Shown in pieces: positions 1-11,330 of a stretch of DNA of 64,000 nt. Under the pieces are notes generated by a model that saw only the letters and a list, made by a program, of their open reading frames with translations, ran no database searches and had not been told where the DNA came from. The first letter of the stretch is position 1. Each line of letters begins with the position of its first letter. Position numbers and translations under genes: made by a program. This DNA comes from Dugong dugon (lineage: Eukaryota > Chordata > Mammalia > Sirenia > Dugongidae), in contig CM057462.1 in NCBI GenBank assembly GCA_030035585.1, forward strand, positions 118,353,234 to 118,417,233, given 5' to 3'.

Positions 1-740
1 TCCCTATTTTTCTTCCATGATCTTTATCGTTTTTGATTTTATATTTAGATCTTGGATCCATTTTGAGTTAGTTTTTGTGCATGGTGTGAGGTATGGGTCT
101 TGTTTTAGTTTTTTCCAGATGAACATCCAGTTATGCCAGCATCATTTGTTAAAGAGACTGTCTTTTCCCTAATTAACAGACTTCGGGCCTTTGTCGAATA
201 TCAGCTGCTCATAGGTGGATGAGTTTATGTCTGGATTCTCAGTTCTGTTCCATTGGTCTATGTATTTGTTGTTGTACCAGTACCAGGCTGTTTTGACTAC
301 TGTGGCAGTATAATAGGTTATAAAATCAGGTAGTGTAAGGCCTTCCCACTTTGTTCTTCTTCTTCAGTAATACTTTACTTATCCAGGGCCTCTTCCCTTT
401 CCACATGAAGTTGGTGATTTGTTTCTCCATCTCATTAAAAAATGCCGTAGGAATTTGGATTGGGATTGCATTGTATCTGTAGATTGCTTTGGGTAGAATT
501 GATGTTTTCACAACGTTGAGTCTTCCTATCCATGAGCAAGGTATGTTTTTCCACTTATGCAGGTCCCTTTTGGTTTCTTGCAGTAGTGTCTTGTAGTTTT
601 CATTGTATAGGTATTTTACATCTCTGGTTAGATTTACTCCTAAGTATTTTATCTTCTTGGGGGCTATTGTAAATGGTATTGATTTGGTGATTTCCTCTTC
701 CAGGTTCTCTTTGTTGGTGTAAAGGAATCCAACTGATTTT
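1..740 (-). mobile_element. old L1 fragment (ORF2, post-RT region), cut by window edge
   Basis: The sequence is parallel to 5340-6075 of the younger L1 and clearly diverged from it. It covers the ORF2 stretch downstream of the reverse-transcriptase active site, with only short open frames (for example 326-511, starting [20 protein letters not shown]). It is probably the 3'-ward half of the same old L1 whose 5' part resumes at 11331, because both flank the insertion at 741-11330. Confidence 0.8.
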
Positions 741-966
741 TTTATTTTTTATTTATTTTTTTATTGTACTTCAGGTGAAGGCTTACAGAACAAATAGTTT
801 CTCATGAAACAGTAGCACCCATATTGTTTTATGACATTTGTTAACAACCCCACAACATGTCAACCCTCTCCCTTCTTTTTTTTTTTTTTCTTGAATACCA
901 ACTTTTATTTTATGTATATGCTGTTGTGCTTCAGGATTAGATTATGGTTTTTTTATTTTATTATTA

Positions 967-1251
967 TTTTTTTATATATTTTATTGTACTTCAGGTGAAA
1001 GCTTACAGAGCAAATAGTTTCTCATGAAATAGTAGTACACATGTTGTTCTATGACATTGGTTAACAACCCCACAACGTATTAAGCCTCTAAATTCTCAAC
1101 CTTTTTTTTTTTTTTTTTAATATATATTTTATTGTACTTCAGGTGAAAGCTTACAGAGCAAATAGTTTCTCATGAAATAGTAGTACACATGTTGTTTTTT
1201 GACATTGGTTAACAACCCCACAACGTATTAAGCCTCTAAATTCTCAACCTT
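967..1251 (-). repeat. tandem duplication of the L1 3'-terminal module
   Basis: Two almost identical units at about 967-1101 and 1126-1251 each carry the L1 terminal module and end in a T-run. They share private changes (for example ACAACGTATTAAGCCTC) absent from other copies in the window, so this is a local duplication rather than two independent insertions. Confidence 0.8.
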
Positions 1252-1558
1252 TTTTTTTGATGAAAATTACAGATGGCCAAAGATACACCGTTTCAAAAAT
1301 TTCTACATTCACAGTTCAGTGACATTGACTACGCTCTTCCAACTGTGCTGTTATTCTCACTTAAGATGAAGGCTTACAGAAAAAATAGTTATTCATTTAA
1401 CAGTTACTACACATGTTGCCCTATGACAATGGTTAACAATCTCACAGCACATCAAGAATATCCTTACTCCACCTTGTGTTCCCTATCACCAGGGGGCTTC
1501 CTTGTCCCCTTCTGTCTTCTGGACCTTGTCAGTGGACTATTGTACCTCTTTAGTCTCA

Positions 1559-1565
1559 TTTGTTT

Positions 1566-1596
<31 letters not shown>

Positions 1597-1606
1597 TTTT
1601 ATTTAA
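1559..1606. repeat. (TTTA)n microsatellite
   Basis: About ten TTTA units lie between two L1 3'-UTR segments. It probably grew from the poly(A) tail of a minus-strand L1. Confidence 0.85.
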
Positions 1607-2649
1607 ACACCATTTCAAAACTTTTTACTTACACATTTAAGTGATATTGACTATGCTCTTCCAATTGTGCTGCCATTCTCGCCCAAGATGAAGGCTTACA
1701 GGACAAAACAGCCTCCCATTTAATAGTTACTACAAATGTTGCCCTATAGCAGTGGTCAACAATCTCACAATACATCGACAGTGTCCTTATTCAATTTGTG
1801 TTCCTTATCATCAGTTTCCTACTCTCCCTCTGCCTTCTGGCCCTTGTCACCGGACTCCTGTACATCGTTAGTCCCATTTAGTTTTACTGGGGTGTCCATT
1901 CCCAGGCTTAACATCGAACCTTGAAGGTAACTTCCCCTCTGAGCTGAAAGGGTGTCTGGGGGCCACACTCTCGAGGTTTCTCTAGTATTCTTTAGGCCAG
2001 TATATCTGGTCTTCTTTTTTTTTTTTTTTTTGGTAGTTAAAATTATACTCTACATCCTACTCCAGCTCTGCCCAGAACCCTCTGTTGTGATCCTGGTCAG
2101 AGGAGTCATTGGTGGTAGCCGGGCACCATCCAGCTGTACTGGGCTCAGTCCCGTGGAGGCCTTGGTAGCTGTGGACCATTAGTCCTTCGGACTAATCTTT
2201 TCCTTGTATCCTGTTCTCTTCGTTCTCCCTTGTTCCCGAAGGGATGAGATCAGTGGAGTATCTTAGATGGCCGCTCATAGGCTTTTAAGACCCCAGACAC
2301 TACTCACCAAGGTAGAATGTAGAGCATTATAAGTAGTGTCATGCCAATTGAGCTAGATGTTCCCCGAGATCATGGTCCCCAGAGCCCTCCGTCCAACAAC
2401 TCAGTCCCTCGGGGGGTTTGGATGTGTCTATAGGGCCTCCATGACCTTTCCTTGTGCAGGTTGTGTTAGTTTCCCCTGTACTATGTACTATCTCACCTCT
2501 CACCCAAGTTACAACTTACCTATTACCTATTTAGTATTCCCCCCCCCCCTCCAATCCCTGGTAACCAACAAGGATTGTTACATTTTGCATGTGAATTTTT
2601 TCATGGGTTTTTACAATAGAGGTCTCATACAATATTTGTCCTTTTGGGA

Positions 2650-3384
2650 TTGACTTATTTCACTCAGCATGATGTCCTCCAGTTTCATCCATGTTATGAG
2701 ATGGTTCACCGATTCATTGTTGTTCTTTCTCGTTGCATAGTACTCCATTGTGTGTATGTACCATAGTTTGTGTATCCATTCATCTGTTGATGGACATCGA
2801 GGTTGTTTCCATCGTTTTGCTATTGTGAATAATGCTGCCATGAACATAGGTGTGCATATGTCTATTCGACTGATGACTCTTATTTCTCTAGGATATATTC
2901 CTAGGAGTGGGATTGCTGGATTGAATGGTATGTCTATTTCTAGCTTTCTGAGGAAACGCCATATCATTTTCCAAAATGGTTGTATCATTTTGCATTCCAA
3001 CCAGCAGTACTTAAGAGTTCCCGTCTCCCCGCAGCCCCTCCAACATTTGTTATTTCCAGTATTTTTGATTCGTGCCAGTAATGCAGGGGTGAGATGGTAT
3101 CTCATTGTGGTTTTAATTTGCATTTCTCTAATGGCTAGTGATCGCGAGCATTTCCTCATGTGTCTGTTGGCCATTTGAATGTCTTCCTTGGTGAAGTGTC
3201 TGTTCATTTCCTTTGCCCATTTTTTGATAGGATTGGTTGTCTTTTTGTTGTAGAGGTGTTGGATTTTCTTGTAGATGATGGAGATTAGACCTTTGTCTGA
3301 CTTGTACTGTCCAAAAATTTTTTCCCAGTCTGTAGGTTCTCTTTTAACTCTTTTGGTGAAATCTTTTGAAGAGCATAGATGTTT
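2650..3384 (-). pseudogene. L1 ORF2 C-terminal fragment
   Basis: The open frame at 2611-3474 carries the standard L1 ORF2 C-terminus, including [15 protein letters not shown] and [14 protein letters not shown]. Only the part up to 3384 belongs to this insertion, and the frame runs through the junction by chance. It is 5'-truncated, so endonuclease and RT are missing. Confidence 0.85.
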
Positions 3385-4449
3385 ACCCTCTCCCTTCTTG
3401 ACCTTTTTTTTTGTTGTTGTTGTTGAAAATATACATAGCCAAAGATACACCATTTCAAAAATTTCTACATGCACAGTTCAGTGACATCGACTACGCTCTT
3501 CCAATTTGCTGCTATTCTCAGTTTAGATGAAGGCTTACAGAACAAAATATTTTCTCATTTAACGGTTAGTACACATGTTGCCCTATGACAATGGTTAACA
3601 ACCTCACAACACATCAACACTATCCTTAGTCAACCTTGGGTTCCCTATCACCAGCTTTCCTGTCCCCTTCTGCCTTCTGACCCTTGTCCCTGGACGGCTG
3701 TGCCTCACTAATCCTGTTTGCTTTTATGGGGCTATCCACTCCCCGGCTGAATGGTGAACCTCAGAAATGACTTCACCACTGAGCTAAAAGGGTGTCTGGG
3801 GGCCATACTCTCGGGGTTTCTCCAGTCTCCTTTAAGCCAGTAAATCTGGTCTTTTTTTTTGTGTGTGAGTTAGAATTATGTTCTACATCCTTCTCCAGCT
3901 CTGTCCAGAACCCTCTGTTGTGATCCTGATCAGAGCAGTCAGTGGTGGTAGCCGGGCACCATCTAGCTGGCCTGGACTCAGTCTGTTGGAGGCCTTGGTA
4001 GCTGTGGACAATTAGTCCTTTGGACTAATCTTTTCCTTGTATCCTGTTCTCTTCATTCTCCCTTGCTCCTGAAGGGATGAGACCAGTGGAGTATCCTAGA
4101 TGGCCGCTCACAGGCTTTTAAGACTCCAGACACTACTCACCAAGGGAGAATGTAGAGCATTGTCTTTATAAACTGTGTCATGCCAATTGAGCTAGATGTT
4201 CCCCGAGACTGTGGTCCCCAGAGCCCTCCACCGAGCAATTCAGTCCCTCAGGGAGTTTGGATGTGTCTATGGGGCTTCCATGACCTTTCCTTGTACAAGT
4301 TGTGCTAGTTTCCCCTGTATTGTGTACTGTCTCACCCTTCACCCAAGATACCACTTATCTATTGCCTATTTAGTATTTCCCCCCCACCCCTCCCATCCCT
4401 GGTAACCAACAAAGGTTGTTACATTTTGTGTGTGAACTTTTTCATGGGT

Positions 4450-7400
4450 TTTTACACTAGAGGTCTCATACAATATTTGTCCTTTTGTGCTTGACTTATT
4501 TCACTCAGCATAATGTCCTCCAGTTTCATCCATGTTATGAGATGGTTCACAGATTCATTGTTGTTCTTTCTCGTTGCATAGTACTCCACTGTGTGTGTGT
4601 ACCATAGTTTGTTTATCCATTCATCTGTTGATGGGCATCTAGGTTGTTTCCATCATTTTGCTATTGTGAACAATGCTGCCATGAACATAGGTATGCATAT
4701 GTCTATTCGAATAACAACTCTTATTTCTCTAGGATATACTTGTAGGAGTGGGATTGCTGGATCAAATGGTATGTCTATTTCTAGCTTTCTGAGGAACTGC
4801 CATATCATTTTCCAAAATGGTTGTATCATTTTGCATTCCAACCAGCAGTACTTAAGAGTTCCGATCTCCCCACAGCCCCTCCAACATTTGTTATTTCCAG
4901 TGTTTTTGATTGGTGCCAGTAATGCCGGGGTGAGAAGGTATCTCATTGTGGTTTTAATTTGCATTTCTCTAAGGGCTAGTGGTCACGAGGAGCATTTCCT
5001 CATGTGTGTGTTGGCCGCTTGAATGCCTTCTTTGGTGAAGTGTCTGTTCATTTCCTTTGCCCATTTTTTAATAGGATTATTTGTCTTTTTGTTGTAGAGG
5101 GGTTGGATTTTCTTGTAGATTATGGAGACTAAAGCTTTGTCTGACTTGTACTGTCCAAAATTTTTTTCCCAGCCTGTAGGTTCTCTTTTTACTCTTTTGG
5201 TGACGTCTTTTGAAGAGCATAGGTGTTTGATTTTTAGAAGATCCCAGTTATCTGGCTTACCTCTTGGGGTTTGTGCATTGATGGTTATGGTTTGTACCCT
5301 GTTAATGCCGTGTATTAAGGCCTGAAGTGTTGGTCCTATTTTTTCTCCTATGAACTTTATAGTTTTAGGCTTTATATTCAGGTCTTTGATCCATTTTGAA
5401 GTAGTTTTTGTATACGGCATAAGGTATGGGTCCAGTTTCATTTTTTTGCAGATGGATATCCAGTTTTGCCAGCACCATTTGTTAAAAAGACTGTCTTTTC
5501 CCCATTTGATGGACTTTGGGCCCTTGTCGAAGACCAGGTGACCGTAGGTGGATGGATTGACATCTGGGTTCTCAATTCTGTTCCATTGGTCAATGTATCT
5601 GTCGTTGTACCAGTACAAGGCTGTTTTGACTACTGTAGCTGTATAGTAGGTTCTGAAGTCAGGTAGTGTGAGTCCTCCAAGTTTCTTCTTCTTCTTCTGT
5701 AGTGCTTTACTTATTCAGGGCTTCTTCCCTTTCCATATAAAGTTAATTAGTTTTTCCATCGCTTTGAAGAATGTTGTCGGTATTTGGATCGGGATTGCAT
5801 TGTGTTGGTAAATTGCTTTAGGTACAATTGTCATTTTCACAATGTTGAGTCTGCCTATCCATGAGCATGGTATGTTTTTCCATTTATGTAGATCCCTTTG
5901 GGTTTCTTGCAGTAGTGTTTTGTAGTTTTCTTTATATAGGTCTTTTACATCCCTGGTCAGATTTATTCCTAAGTATTTTATCTTTTTAGGGGCTATTGAA
6001 AATGGTATTGTTTTCCTGATTTCCTTTTCATCGTTCTGCTTATTAGTGTATAGGAATCCAACTGATTTTTGAATGTTTATCTTGTAGCCTCCTACTCTGC
6101 TGAATCTTTCTACTAGTTCCAGTAGATTTCTCATGGAGTCTTTAGGGTTTTCTATGTATAGTATCATATCATCTGCAAACAGGGACAGTTTAACTTCTTC
6201 ATTACCAATGTGGATTCCCTTTATTTCTTTTTCTGGCCTTATTGCTCTAGGTAGAACTTCCAGCACAATGTTAAATAGGAGTGGTGATAAAGGGCATCCT
6301 TGTCTTGTTCCTGTTTTCAAGGGGAATGTTTTCAGCCTCTCTCCATTAAGAATGATGTTGGCCATTGGTTTTGCATAGATGCCCTTTATTATGTTGAGAA
6401 ATTTCCCTTCTATACCTATTTTATTGAGAGGTTTTATCAGGAATGGGTGTTGGACTTTGTCAAATGCCTTTTCTGCATCAATTGAGATGATCATGTGATT
6501 CTTTTCTCTCCTTTTATTTATGTGGTGGATTACGTTGATTGATTTTCTAATGTTGAACCATCCTTGCATACCTGGTATGACTCCTACTTGGTCGTGGTGT
6601 ATTATTTCTTTGATATGATGCTGAATTCTATTGGCTGGAATTTTGTTAACAATTTTTGCATCTATATTCATGAGAGACATTGGTCTGTAATTTTCTTTTT
6701 TTGTGACGTCTTTGCCTGGTTTTGGTATCAGCATTATGCTGGCTTCATGGAATGAATTTGGAAGTGTTGCTTCTTCTTCTATGCTCTGAAATAGCTTGAG
6801 TCGTACTGGTACAAGCTCTTCTGTAAATGTTTTGTAGAATTCTCCAGTGAAGCCATCTGGGCCAGGGATTTTTTGGGTTGAGAGTTTTTTTTATTACCTT
6901 TTCAATTTCTTCTCTTGTTATGGGTCTGTTCAGATTTTCAACATTACTTTGTTGTAGTTTGGGTAGACCGTGTGTTTCTAGAAATTTATCCATTTCCTCT
7001 ACGTTTTCAAATTTGTTGGAGTATAGTTTTTCATGATATTCTGTTATAATCCTTTTTACTTCGGTTGGGTCTGTTGTAATGTCCTCCATTTCATTTCTTA
7101 TTTGGGTTATTTGTGTCCCCTCCTGTTTTTCTTTTGTCAGTCTAGCCCGTGGTTTGTTGATTTTGTTGATTCTATTAAAGAACCAACTTTTGGTTTTGTT
7201 GATTCTTTCTATTTTCTGTTCTCTATTTCATTTATTTCTTTTCTGATCTTTACTGTTTCCTTTCTTCCGGTGGTTGTGGGCTTTTTTTGCTGTTCTCTTT
7301 CTATTTGTTTGAGTTATGTAGTTAATGTTTTGATTTTTTCCCTTTCTTCTTTTTTGATACGTGCATCTATTGCTATAAATTGTCCTCTGAGGACTGCCTT

Positions 7401-8262
7401 TTTGTGTCCCAAAAGTTTTGGTATGATATGTTTTCATTCTCATTTGATTCTAGGAATTTTTTGATTCCATCTCTGATTTCTTCTATTACCCACTGATGTT
7501 TAAGCAGGGTGTTATTCAGTTTCCATGTAATTGATTTATTTTCCTTGATGGCATTCCTTTTACCTTGATGGCATTGTGGTCAGAGAAGATACTTTGAATT
7601 ATCTCAACGTTTTGGATCTTGTTGAGGATTGCTCTGTGGCCTAAGATGTGGTCTATTCTGGAGAACGTTCCATGTGCATTGGAAAAGAATATGTACTTTG
7701 TAGCAGTTGGATGGAGTGTTCTATATATGTCTATGAGGTCAAGTTGGCTGATTGTGCCCTTTAGGTCTTCCGTATCTTTGCTGAGTTTCTTCTTAGTTGT
7801 TCTGTCCTTTACTGAGAGTGGTGTGTTGAAGTCTCCTACTATTATTGTGGAACTGTCAATTTCTCTTTTCAGTGTTGTGAGTTTCTTTTACTGTATTTTG
7901 GAGCCCTGTCATTGGGTGCGTAGATGTTTATTATGGTTATGTCTTCATGATGGATCGTCCCCTTAATCATTATATAGTGTCCTTCTTTGTCTTTTATGGT
8001 AGATTTCGTTTTAAAGTCTATTTTATTTGAGATTAGAATTGCCACTCCTGCTTTTTTGATAGTTGTTAGCTTGATATATTTTTTTCCAACCCTTGACTTT
8101 TAATAAATTCACATTTTTGTTTCTAAGGTGTGTCTCTTGTAGACAACATATTGATGGATCCTGTTTTCTTATCCATTCTGTTACTCTCCGTCTCTTCATG
8201 GGTGCATTGAGTCCATTTACATTCAGTGTGGTTATTGATAGATGTGAGTTTGGTGCTGTCAT
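4450..8262 (-). pseudogene. L1 ORF2 remnant (endonuclease and reverse transcriptase), frameshifted
   Basis: The start is the ATG at 8262, followed by the endonuclease opening with ITTLNVNGLN and the QETHL motif. The reverse transcriptase core lies in an open frame at 5715-6734. In that frame SIDAEKAFD is at residues 84-92, [11 protein letters not shown] at 141-151 and the catalytic FADD at 186-189 (genome about 6168-6179). The C-terminal pieces are in separate frames at 4983-5618 and 4653-4964. At least four frame breaks or stops separate these blocks. In a live L1 the protein nicks DNA and copies its own RNA on the nick. Confidence 0.88.
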
Positions 8263-8811
8263 TTTGTAGTGCTTTTTTTTGTGGTGCTGAAGTTTTCTTT
8301 GTTCTTCTTACTCTCTTGTGCTGAGTTACTTTTGTTTGTGGATTTTTTTTTTTCATTTGTTTTTGTAGGTTTTGTGTTTGCTGAGACTTTATGTTTTTCC
8401 TCTTTTTTTTTATGAGTATGTTTGTTAACTTCCTTTGTGGTTACTATGAATTTTACCCTTATCTTTCTAAATTTCAAGCAGTCTACCATTACTTGGTATT
8501 GCCTTGCCTTCCTCTCCATTAGAAGGTTCTACACCTATGATGTTTATTCCCTCTTTATTGTTTTGATGTTGTTGTCATTTACTGATTAACTGCTCTGATT
8601 CCCTGTTGTATTTCTTTTGGTTCCGGATAGTCCTTGATAGTTCATTTCCTAGATTGGTATCTGGCTGGGACGATCCGGCGTCCTAAATTCTGCCTGTGAG
8701 CTGAAGCTGTCCTCAGATCAAAGAACTCCCTTTAATAATTCTTGTAAGTTTGATTTGACTTTTACATATTCCCTTAATTTCTGTTTATCTGGAAATGACC
8801 TAATTTCACCA

Positions 8812-9730
8812 TCAAAGTTGAACGGGAGTTTTGCAGGATGTATTTATTCTTGGCTGGCAATTTTTTTCTTTCAAGATTTTATATGTGTCATCCCATTGCC
8901 TTCTTGCCTGCATGGTTGCTGCCGAATAATCTGAGCTTAGTCTTATTGTTTCTCCTCTGTATGTGACTTCTTGTTTTCCACTAGCTGCTCTCAGGATTCT
9001 TTGTTTGTCTTTCGTTTTGGCAAGTGTGATTATGATATGCCTTGGTGATTTTCTTTTGGGGTCTCTCCTATATGGGGTTCGTTGAGATTCTTGGATGGCC
9101 AGCTTTTTATCTTTCATGATATTGGGGAAGTTTTCTGTCAGCAGTTCTTCAATGCTCCTCTCTGTGTTTTCTGTTTTCTCCCCCTGTCCTGGAATTCCAA
9201 TCACTCACAAATATCTGGTTTTGATTGTATCCCACATAACTCTCAGGGTCTCTTCATTTTTCTTTGTTCTTTTTTCTGAGTTTTCCTCAGAGTTGTATCC
9301 AAGTGTTTGTCTTCAGTTCCACTGATCCTGTCTTCCACCGTTTCAAATCTCCTTCTCAGCCCTTCTATGAAACTGTCCATTTCTGAAATCTTGTTATCTT
9401 TTGGATTTCTGATTGTTGTCTTTGTATAATTTCTAGTTGTGAATTTATTTTGGCATTTTGTTCCTGCATTATTTTCCTGAATTCTTCAAATTTTTGTCTG
9501 TATTTTCCATGATTTTGTCTATCTTTTCCTCATGTTTGTCAGCTTTTTGCCTCAGCTCTTGGAGAATTCTGAGTATTAGAGATTTGAATTCCCTATCAGG
9601 TAGTTCTAGTGCATTTTCTTCCACTGGAGAGTCATCTGGTGTTTTATTTTGGACACCTACTGGAACCATCCTGTCCTGTTTTTGTAAATGTTTTGATATT
9701 TTCTGTTGTCTTCGGGGCGTTCAGTAGTTA
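8812..9730 (-). pseudogene. L1 ORF1 remnant (RNA-binding chaperone), broken
   Basis: The C-terminal RNA-binding part is open at 8812-9204, with RRM and CTD-like sequence such as PRHIIITLAKTKDKQRILRA. The N-terminal coiled-coil part is open at 9469-9669. The frames between them do not join. The start cannot be fixed; the ATG at 9669 may be internal. ORF1 protein normally trimerises and coats L1 RNA. Confidence 0.75.
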
Positions 9731-9799
9731 TTTTTCTCGTTTATTGATTGTAGATTTGTTTGTTTCATCTCCCTTTTTTTTTTTTTTTTTGTAAATTTG

Positions 9800-11330
9800 A
9801 CTATGTCTGAGCAGGCGGACTATGTGTTGTTTGGTGTTTGCTCGTCTGTGGGCACAATACTTTTCACCTCCTTCTCCAACTGGCAGGGTCAGTCAGATAT
9901 GGTACGGCACGGCAGGTCTAGCTGAAGAGGAGTTACTGGGACGGGTTGTTTGTGGCAATTACTACAGCCACCAGAGCGGGTCGGTAATCAGTGCAGGGCA
10001 GGTTCCAGTAGGCTGTGCCTGTGCTGCTTGGTGGTGTGATGTCAAGCACACTGTGCAGGTAGGCAGGATGCAGTGGGGAGATTGTTATGTGTGGAGCTAA
10101 GATGGATATGGGAGAGAGGAGAGAGGAACAGGATCCAAAAACATACAGAGAAACAAAAAAGAGCTTGCCGTCGGAGTGGAGAGATGAGAGACTATGAAAT
10201 GGAGAAAAACAGAAAGGGGAAGAGGAAGAAAAGAATGAATAAATAAAAATCGGAAAGGTTAAAGAACCGCAAAGTTCCCAGGGAACCCACCGGTGCAGCT
10301 ATGAGGTCTGGGAAAATTGCTCTCAGGTGTTGCAGTACAGCCTGGGTAGAAGGTGTAGAGGTATACAACACCAGGTATTCAGGGAACAGAAAGAGAAGTA
10401 AGATATAGAGAGACAAGAAACTGAGCGATGAAGAAAGACAAAAAGGGAAAAAGAGGGAAAAGAAAACAAAACAAATTAAAAAGAAAAAAAAGGACAAGAA
10501 AGGCCCCCAAAAAACAGAAAAGAAAAAAAAACCACCGAAAAAAGAAACGCTCTCAGGGATCCCTCTGCACGTCTGTGCAAGTCGAGGAGGAAGTCTCCTT
10601 GCCACGCAGCACCGCCTGGCCAGAAAGGGCTCCCAACTCAAGAAAAGGAAAAGAAAATAAACAAACAATTCAAAAGAAACAAATGAGCAAAAGCCCTGGG
10701 ATCCCACCAGTGCGGCAGCCCAGACCGGGAAGCAGCTCCACATTTGAATGGAGCTCCATAGCCCCTCAAGAAGAAGCAAAGATGGCGCACGGAGCCAGGT
10801 ATTTGAGCGAAAGGTGGTGGAGGTGGTGAGAGGTAAGGAAGAAATCAAAAGAAGCAGAAAAAAGAGCTACACCAGCAGCCAACAAATGGCACTCAGAGAG
10901 CCAGCTAGTGCGGGCTGGTGTTTCTCAGACAAGAGACTGTGTCCACGGGAAGCAGAGGGGGCCGAGTCGGGGTGAAGAAGGGTGGGGGGTGGGAAAGCAT
11001 ATATCGCCAATTACCAGTTGTTTTGTCTCCCGCTGGACGCTCCATGAGGCTGCTTTCTCATACCCCGTTTGCTGGTCTTTGATAGGAGTCCTAGATTGCG
11101 GATCCGCGCTGCGTTAGCTGGTAGGGGACCTCTGCATGAATCTCTCCTAGCTCTCCGTTCTCTGTCAGTTTTCTCACTCCATTTGGTGCTTGGCTGAGTT
11201 CTTTATCTCTTCATTTGATGTTTTAGGATTTCAGAATTGTTGTATTCTCGGTTCGGCTTAGTTTTTCGGATCTTTGCTGTGGAGGGACGGTGTGATGCTT
11301 CTGCCTAGAGCGCCATTTTGCCGGAACTCT
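9800..11330 (-). promoter_or_regulatory. L1 5' UTR / internal promoter region, strongly strand-biased
   Basis: This part lies upstream of ORF1 and reaches the element's 5' end. About 10100-10560 is almost pure purine on the plus strand, that is polypyrimidine on the L1 sense strand. The part nearest the 5' end (about 10550-11330) is GC-richer. A 218-codon open frame at 10192-10848 on the sense strand follows from this skew and is not taken as a gene. Confidence 0.65.

Larger units (their letters stand above)
878..3384 (-). mobile_element. 5'-truncated L1 inserted in the 3' UTR of the larger L1
   Basis: The 15-bp direct repeat ACCCTCTCCCTTCTT at 863-877 and 3385-3399 brackets it and restores the host L1 when joined. 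A T-run at 877-889 marks the 3' poly(A) of a minus-strand insertion. The ORF2 C-terminus occupies about 2611-3384, and the rest is 3' UTR with repeated terminal modules. The UTR section restarts near 1600 after a (TTTA)n tract, so a second, coincident insertion or an internal duplication is also possible. Confidence 0.85.
741..11330 (-). mobile_element. nearly complete L1 retrotransposon, itself interrupted at 878-3384
   Basis: Order on the minus strand: 5' UTR (about 9800-11330), ORF1 remnant (about 8812-9730), ORF2 remnant (about 4450-8262), a long 3' UTR (about 3400-4440) and the last 3' module (741-877) with its A-rich tail. Without the inner insertion it is about 8.1 kb. The 5' end resembles L1 promoters (a TTCCGGCAAAATGGCGC start on the minus strand). 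A short direct repeat TGATTTT at 734-740 and 11331-11337 is a plausible target duplication. The ORFs are broken by stops and frameshifts, so the copy is dead. Confidence 0.85.

Noticed and set aside
967..1251. CRISPR-like or satellite array
   Set aside because: There are only two units, each an L1 terminal module with a T-run. It is a local duplication in a retrotransposon in mammalian DNA.
2750..3178. plus-strand open frames of about 142 codons at 2750-3178 and 4591-5022
   Set aside because: Both are antisense shadows of the L1 ORF2 C-terminus and resemble each other because the two L1s are related.
10192..10848. 218-codon minus-strand open frame, rich in Phe, Leu and Ser
   Set aside because: It lies in an L1 5' UTR and follows from a long polypyrimidine tract. 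It has no domain, no start context and low-complexity composition.
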